Source: JANOAR01 sp031411235
GTDB taxonomy: Bacteria; Verrucomicrobiota; Verrucomicrobiia; Verrucomicrobiales; Verrucomicrobiaceae
Reading direction: 5' to 3'
NCBI GenBank assembly: GCA_031411235.1
Contig: JANOAR010000114.1
Coordinates: 1-12,189 of the forward strand
Length of the DNA: 12,189 bases
The translations under genes and the position numbers were made by a program. Positions within the stretch are counted from its first letter, which is position 1. Each line of letters begins with the position of its first letter. Under the pieces are notes generated by a model, which was not told the origin of the DNA, ran no database searches, and saw nothing but the letters and a program-made list of their open reading frames with translations. This document shows positions 8,293-12,189 of this stretch, piece by piece.

Positions 8293-8391
8293 AGTTGAGA
8301 GTTGGTGGCTGAGAGTGGAGAGCCTGATGACGCAAAAATCACGCTCCCCCTTTCTCCTCGGCTCTCCACTTTCAGTTACTTACTCTCAACT
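8293..8391 (+). repeat. long imperfect inverted repeat filling the intergenic gap
   Basis: The left arm 8293-8324 and right arm 8360-8391 are 32 bases each, with 27 matching positions and a 35-base loop. The outer 10 and inner 11 pairs are perfect. Of the five DNA mismatches, four (8304/8380, 8307/8377, 8308/8376, 8313/8371) become G-U pairs in a plus-strand transcript; only 8303/8381 (U-U) stays unpaired. The element begins two bases after the TAG of the BON-OmpA gene and ends 18 bases before the next ATG. No strong T-run follows, so it does not look like a standard terminator. It could be a dispersed REP- or MITE-like element, or an mRNA-processing or stability hairpin. Confidence 0.8.
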
Positions 8392-8409
8392 TTCCCTCCC
8401 AACGCCCCC

Positions 8410-8868
8410 ATGCTCGCCCTCTCCCCTCTCTCTCACTTCTTGTGGCCCATCATCATCGCCGCCCTGGTAGCCGCCGTTCTTGGCGGCGTGTGCGGCTATT
8501 TCCTGCGCGACCACCTCCGCCACAGCTTGGGCTTGGACGCCCAAGGCACCGCCTCGAAGCCGCGCAACGGATCCGCCGGCACCGCCCTGCCCATGACGCC
8601 TGCGCCAGCCCCCATGAGTCTGTTCAAAGAAGACCCGCATCTCGGGCAGCTCTACAATCAACGGCCCGGCGCAGAAGACATCGACGACCTCACCAAAGCA
8701 GGCATCGACCCCGCGGCGGCCAAGCATCTCAACGAAGTCGGCATCTGGAATTTCCGCCAACTCGCCAGCCTCACCGAAGCTGGCAAAGCCACGCTCGGCA
8801 CGCGCTTCGGCATCCATGTCGTCAATTGGTCGTGGATCAGAGCCCGTTTCAAGAGCCTCGAAAGCTAG
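8410..8868 (+). CDS. small membrane protein with degenerate helix-hairpin-helix domain
   Basis: A 152-residue protein with one transmembrane helix (about 9-31, rich in Ala/Ile/Val/Leu with a GGVCGYF end), a basic and Ala/Pro-rich linker (32-72), and a C-terminal domain (about 88-150). The pattern IDDLTKAGIDPAAAKHLNEV then GIWNFRQLASL resembles the helix-hairpin-helix domain of COG3743-type proteins (annotated as flap-endonuclease-1-like 5' nuclease). The usual KGIGP hairpin is here KAGIDP, so DNA binding or catalysis is doubtful and I would not call it a nuclease. ATG 8410 is preferred because it leads straight into the membrane helix; an in-frame TTG at 8302 would translate through the inverted repeat. 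No Shine-Dalgarno is seen (CT-rich leader). It may share a transcript with the BON-OmpA gene and act with it in the envelope (inference). Confidence 0.75.
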   Translation: MLALSPLSHFLWPIIIAALVAAVLGGVCGYFLRDHLRHSLGLDAQGTASKPRNGSAGTALPMTPAPAPMSLFKEDPHLGQLYNQRPGAEDIDDLTKAGIDPAAAKHLNEVGIWNFRQLASLTEAGKATLGTRFGIHVVNWSWIRARFKSLES

Positions 8869-8889
8869 AGCCGTCGGCAGGGTAGGGGA

Positions 8890-9504
8890 TCAAGCCATGC
8901 ACAGCTCCCCGGCGAGTTGGGTTTCGCCGAGAAAGGCTTCCCAGTCGCGGACGCGGTGATGATTGCGAATGAGGGCGCTGGTAGGCACCTCGCGTGGGGC
9001 ACGCGGGGCACGCAGCAGGCGCAGGCCGATCTCCTCGGGTAGGCGGTTGCCTTTCTTGCTGTTGACGCGTTTGTCGGCCAGCACGCAGTTTTCCCAACTG
9101 GTCTTGCCGCCACGCGAGCGCGGGATGATGTGGTCAATGTTGCCCTCGCTGGGCTTGAGTTTTTTGCCCGTGTATTGGCAGGTATTGGCGTCGCGTTCCC
9201 AGATGGCTCGCGAGCAGAATTTAGGCCGCCGCTTGGGCACTTTGTCAAAGCGGGCTAGCACGATGACGGTTGGCACGCGGATGCCGCCACGGATGGTGCC
9301 GACGGCGTGGTCGCCCTCTCGCACGGGCAGGGTGAGCCATTCCTCCCAGGTCACGGGTCGCATACTTTCATCGGGCGTCATGTCCAGCGCGGTGGCATTC
9401 CCGGTGACGAGCATGGAGAATGTCTCGGCGGGGGTCTTGACGTCGATGGCCTGCCAGTGCCGGTTAAGCACCAAAACAATAGTCTTGTTGAGGATGTCGT
9501 TCAT
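8890..9504 (-). CDS. stand-alone HNH endonuclease-like protein
   Basis: A 204-residue soluble protein, numbered here from ATG 9504. The N-terminal half (VLVLNRHWQAIDVKTP, then RVPTVIVLARFDKVP) is typical of a conserved HNH family widespread in PVC bacteria and cyanobacteria. The HNH region is about 95-155: RDANTCQYTGKKL, then NIDHIIPRSRGGKTSWENC with H125 and N139, then KRVNSKKGNRLP, where Asn takes the third catalytic-site position. Only one Cys is present where other HNH proteins have a CxxC zinc pair; from memory, CQYTGK is normal for this family. Metal-dependent DNA cleavage is expected from the family, but its biological role is unknown. No methylase or other restriction partner is nearby. 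An in-frame TTG at 9522 would add six residues. The gene converges on the helix-hairpin-helix gene, with 21 bases between stops. Confidence 0.85.
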   Translation of the reverse strand: MNDILNKTIVLVLNRHWQAIDVKTPAETFSMLVTGNATALDMTPDESMRPVTWEEWLTLPVREGDHAVGTIRGGIRVPTVIVLARFDKVPKRRPKFCSRAIWERDANTCQYTGKKLKPSEGNIDHIIPRSRGGKTSWENCVLADKRVNSKKGNRLPEEIGLRLLRAPRAPREVPTSALIRNHHRVRDWEAFLGETQLAGELCMA

Positions 9505-9573
9505 CACGAGTTTCCGCTTCAAAGTTAGCCTTGTTGACCCACTCTCTCCGAGGGGGCGGAAAAAGTGAGCGGG

Positions 9574-9602
9574 ATGCTAGCAAGGTGTCACGCAAAGGGC
9601 AA
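9574..9602 (-). promoter_or_regulatory. candidate promoter for the HNH gene
   Basis: On the minus strand TTGCCC (9602-9597) is followed after exactly 17 bases by TAGCAT (9579-9574), each matching four of six bases of the sigma-70 consensus. The implied start of transcription is about 60 bases upstream of ATG 9504. This is a pattern match only, in a 191-base divergent region where no equally good plus-strand promoter was seen. Confidence 0.3.
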
Positions 9603-9680
9603 GTGCTAGGATGAAAAGGTAAGACAACCGTCACGCTGGCAATCACCTCCCCAGAAAACTCGGTTGAAAACACCGCAATA

Positions 9681-9686
9681 AAGAGG
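9681..9686 (+). promoter_or_regulatory. possible ribosome binding site for the hydrolase gene
   Basis: AAGAGG lies nine bases before ATG 9696, while the downstream in-frame ATG at 9726 has nothing similar in front of it. This favours the longer start, although the signal peptide alone would suit 9726. Confidence 0.4.
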
Positions 9687-9695
9687 TTTTGCGCC

Positions 9696-10793
9696 ATGTT
9701 GCCTTCAACCATCCAACCATCTGCCATGCGCCGCCTTCTCCTCCTCACTCTCGCCACCCCGCTGCTCGCCGCCGAGCCGCTCACCTTCTCTGACCCCAAG
9801 CCGCAGCGCTATGAACTCACGGCGCGCGCCAGCGAGGTCGATCCACGCACGAAGGAGCATCCTGAGATTGACTTTGTCTTCAGCAAAAAAGGCAAACCCG
9901 CCGACATCGAAAATGCCTACGTGGACACCTCCGTCGCGCCGCGTGGCAAGCTCATGATTTGGCTCATGGGCATGAGTGCTCCGCTATTCGAGCGCGTGTC
10001 CAGCTATGGCATCCACGCCATTCGTGTGCCGTATGCGAATGGTTGGTTTGGTCAGTTTGGCAAGGAACCGCCGCCCTCGGATACGCTCTTCCTCGGCAAG
10101 ATTCGTCTGGAGGCCGCCACGGGCGAGGACTTCAGCGAGGCAGTCACCATTCCGAAACCCGATGGCATGGCGGAGCGAGCGCTGCAGTTCGTCAAACACT
10201 TGGCTAAAACGAACCCGCAAGGCCGCTGGGATTACTTCCTCACTGCCGATGGCAAAAGCTTGCGCTGGGAGGATGTCATCATCTCCGGTGCCTCGCATGG
10301 CAGCACCACTGCTGCACGTTTTGCCAAGCACCAGAAGGTTGATCGCGTGGTCATGTTCTGTGGCCCACGCGATCAGTATGACACTTGGCAAGCGCTGCCC
10401 TCGGCCACGCCTGCGAATCGTTATTTCGGCTTCAGCCACACGCTTGATGGCGGTTGGTCGGGCGATCACTACTGCCGCTCGTGGCAGATGCTCGGCCTCG
10501 CCGAGTATGGCCCCATCGTCGATGTGGACGCCACCGCGCCACCCTTTGGCAACAGCCGCCGACTCATCACCAGCGCCGATGTGAAGGGCGATGACAAGCG
10601 TGCTCATAGCTCCGTCACCCCTGGGGGAGCCTCCGTCAAAGACGCCTCGGGAGCTTTCATCCACGAGGCTGTCTGGCGTTACCTTTTTACCCAGCCCGTC
10701 GAGACCGTCGGCCCGCCCGTGCCCGTCGAAGGCGACTGCGTGCTGGATCAACGCGCTGCCGCAAAGGCTAAGCCTGCGAAGAAAGGCAAGTAG
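9696..10793 (+). CDS. exported alpha/beta hydrolase, BPSS1187-like
   Basis: A 365-residue protein with an N-terminal signal peptide (RRLLLLTLATPLLA at 12-25, likely cleaved before AEP), so probably periplasmic or secreted. The nucleophile elbow is GASHG (198-202) with Ser200 as likely nucleophile. It is followed by a strand VVMFCGPRD (218-226), then FGFSHTLDGGW (244-254), which may carry the acid, and RAHSSV (302-307), whose His304 is a likely catalytic base. The SHT-D and W-x-x-LGL spacing fits my memory of the BPSS1187 family in the alpha/beta hydrolase superfamily; substrates of that family are not known to me. The tail is Lys/Ala-rich (353-365). ATG 9726 is the alternative start. The stop codon directly abuts that of the opposite-strand cupredoxin gene. 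Confidence 0.75.
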   Translation: MLPSTIQPSAMRRLLLLTLATPLLAAEPLTFSDPKPQRYELTARASEVDPRTKEHPEIDFVFSKKGKPADIENAYVDTSVAPRGKLMIWLMGMSAPLFERVSSYGIHAIRVPYANGWFGQFGKEPPPSDTLFLGKIRLEAATGEDFSEAVTIPKPDGMAERALQFVKHLAKTNPQGRWDYFLTADGKSLRWEDVIISGASHGSTTAARFAKHQKVDRVVMFCGPRDQYDTWQALPSATPANRYFGFSHTLDGGWSGDHYCRSWQMLGLAEYGPIVDVDATAPPFGNSRRLITSADVKGDDKRAHSSVTPGGASVKDASGAFIHEAVWRYLFTQPVETVGPPVPVEGDCVLDQRAAAKAKPAKKGK

Positions 10794-12189
10794 TTACTCC
10801 ACCACCATCACCCCATTCATCACCAGCCAATGGCCGGGGAAGGTGCAGAGGTAAGGGTAACGTCCGGGGGCTTTCGGCGCGTCGAGGTGGATGGTGAACG
10901 TGTTGCCTGGATTGACCATGTCGGTGTAGGCGAGCACATCGCTGCTCTCGGGCACATAATGGCGGGCGAGAGCGCTGGGATCGGCGATGAGTTTGTTCGT
11001 TGCGTCACCGATAGCGTTGAGTTTGCCAGGGCTGATGAGCGCCCAGTTGTGCGGTAGGACATCGGGGTTGGAGAAGGTTAGCGAGAGGCGCTCGCCTGCT
11101 TTCGCGTGCAGCTCATTTTGGGCAAACTTTAGGCCCAGTGCGGCGGCGATGTTGATGCTACGGCCCCTGCTGCCTGTGGCCCAGGGATTGGGCTTGGCTT
11201 TGTGCTGCACACTGGGCTGCTGGACGATGATGTACTGCTTTGGAGCAGGCTTGTAGCTGGGGAAGTCGGTGAACGCCGGGGCTAGTTTTTGCGCTGTGAT
11301 AAAGAGATCCTGGTAGCGGCCTTCGAGGGTGCTGATGTGCAGATGGACTTGGTTGCACGGGGTGAGCAAGGGCATCTCTAGGAACAAGGATTTGCCTTCA
11401 TCAAGTCGATGCGCGGAGGTGATGGTGAGCACGTCGTGGCCTTCTACATCGGGATGGCTCAAGCTGTATTCTGGCGAACCATAGGCCGCACTGTAATGGT
11501 AGTTCCAGCACTGCGCGAAGTGCTGCTGAACGTCGCTAGCGGCACTGCCCAGCGCATCGCTGAACTTGATGAGCACGCCATTCTCATGGGCCTCGAAGGC
11601 TACGGGAAAATGCGCGGCACCGCCCGTGTATCGCACACGCTGGAAGCAGCCATCATCGCGCCCGTAGCAGCCCCAGCCATACATGCCGCTGACGTAGAGC
11701 TGGCCATCGCTGGCATTGATACGGCCTTGCTGGGCACCGGATAAAAAGTCGCCGGGCAGCCACACGGCGGCTCCTTGGGTGACATCGCCGATGGTTTGCC
11801 GGAGGATAAGAAAATGGTTCGCCGCTCCTGGCGAGAAATGAATGAGCTGCCCACCCAGCGGCCCCCATTTTGTCGTCTCGGTGAAGCATTGCCCACCGCA
11901 GGAGTTGTCGAGCCCGCGCGGTAGGTAACACAGCGGCGGCAGCACCGCTTGGCCGGGCTTCGGCCCACCTGCGCCGTAGAAGCCGCCCTTCCTTATTTGT
12001 GCGATCATCGACGCAGGCGTCCAGTCGCCCTCTTGCACTGTCGTCGTCACGGTGCCATCGCGAGCGAGGCCGAGGCCGTTGGGATTGCGGAATCCTTTGG
12101 CCAGCACTTCGACTGCTTCGCCCGGTTTCACACGGCATAGGCCTTGATTGCCGCTGGCGTAATAGAAGTGCGTGCCGTCATATTCACAG
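10794..12189 (-). CDS. beta-propeller protein with C-terminal azurin-like copper domain (5' end missing)
   Basis: The frame is open to the window edge, so the start lies outside; residues are counted from the in-frame GTG at 12131, which is internal. The N-terminal part resembles PQQ/sorbosone-dehydrogenase-type propellers of PVC bacteria: GFRNPNGLGLARDGT (13-27), DWTPAS, KGGFYG, LPRGLDNSCGGQ (69-80), GRINASDGQLYVSGMYGW (136-153), DGCFQRVRYTG. A linking domain (about 172-300) follows. The last 120 residues are a cupredoxin: LPHNWALISPG (H361) and YLCTFPGHWLVM (C429, H434, M438). The Cys-5-His-4-Met spacing equals that of azurin (C112, H117, M121), so a type 1 copper site is very likely. I infer a periplasmic or extracellular redox role in which the copper domain accepts electrons. 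The propeller active site cannot be judged from this fragment. Confidence 0.85.
   Translation of the reverse strand, partial: CEYDGTHFYYASGNQGLCRVKPGEAVEVLAKGFRNPNGLGLARDGTVTTTVQEGDWTPASMIAQIRKGGFYGAGGPKPGQAVLPPLCYLPRGLDNSCGGQCFTETTKWGPLGGQLIHFSPGAANHFLILRQTIGDVTQGAAVWLPGDFLSGAQQGRINASDGQLYVSGMYGWGCYGRDDGCFQRVRYTGGAAHFPVAFEAHENGVLIKFSDALGSAASDVQQHFAQCWNYHYSAAYGSPEYSLSHPDVEGHDVLTITSAHRLDEGKSLFLEMPLLTPCNQVHLHISTLEGRYQDLFITAQKLAPAFTDFPSYKPAPKQYIIVQQPSVQHKAKPNPWATGSRGRSINIAAALGLKFAQNELHAKAGERLSLTFSNPDVLPHNWALISPGKLNAIGDATNKLIADPSALARHYVPESSDVLAYTDMVNPGNTFTIHLDAPKAPGRYPYLCTFPGHWLVMNGVMVVE

Noticed and set aside
8302..8409. TTG start extending the small membrane protein by 36 residues
   Set aside because: Translation would run through the inverted repeat and produce a low-complexity leader before the membrane helix.
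8869..8889. Terminator between the convergent helix-hairpin-helix and HNH genes
   Set aside because: Only a 3-bp GCC/GGC stem is visible and there is no T-run on either strand.
8963..9568. Plus-strand open frame of 201 codons opposite the HNH gene
   Set aside because: The minus strand carries recognisable HNH family motifs over the same span; the plus frame has none.
9984..10751. Minus-strand open frame of 255 codons opposite the hydrolase
   Set aside because: The plus frame has a signal peptide and catalytic motifs; the antisense product has no recognisable feature.
12129..12131. GTG as true start of the cupredoxin gene
   Set aside because: The frame stays open to the window edge and the upstream residues (DGTHFYYASGNQGLCR) continue the propeller, so the GTG is an internal Val codon.

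Overview
The window (12,189 bases, GC-rich) looks like a chromosomal segment from a member of the Verrucomicrobia, or at least the PVC group. The evidence is family content, not a marker gene. It holds a giant secreted Calx-beta/beta-helix/Ig protein whose C-terminal module I know from verrucomicrobial secreted proteins, a beta-propeller protein fused to an azurin-like copper domain, a BPSS1187-type hydrolase, and an HNH protein of a type common in PVC bacteria and cyanobacteria. Start regions with weak or no Shine-Dalgarno sequence fit this. The taxonomic call is inference from memory.

Layout. Bases 1-346 have no confident gene: perhaps the last 42 codons of an upstream gene, then an AT-rich patch and leader. 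Bases 347-6616 (+) encode a 2,089-residue exported modular protein. A hairpin followed by T-runs lies just after it. Bases 6708-8291 (+) encode a membrane-anchored protein with BON-like repeats, a proline-rich linker and an OmpA-type peptidoglycan-binding domain. After 118 bases, mostly taken up by a long imperfect inverted repeat, 8410-8868 (+) encodes a small one-helix membrane protein with a degenerate helix-hairpin-helix domain. Bases 8890-9504 (-) encode a stand-alone HNH nuclease-like protein, convergent with the previous gene. From a shared upstream region, 9696-10793 (+) encodes an exported alpha/beta hydrolase. Its stop codon directly abuts the stop of the last gene, 10794-12189 (-), whose 5' end lies beyond the window.

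How the parts relate. Most products are predicted to act in or outside the cell envelope. The BON-OmpA protein and the small helix-hairpin-helix membrane protein are co-oriented and could share a transcript; the inverted repeat between them would fold as RNA into a nearly perfect stem on the sense strand only. The other genes are probably independent units. I found no tRNA, rRNA, CRISPR array, transposase or phage gene.

There is no clear sign of a complete new defence or metabolic system. The best leads are the strand-biased RNA hairpin at 8293-8391, the azurin-type copper centre at the end of a propeller protein, the module duplication and 9-base slippage inside the giant protein, and its uncharacterised C-terminal module.
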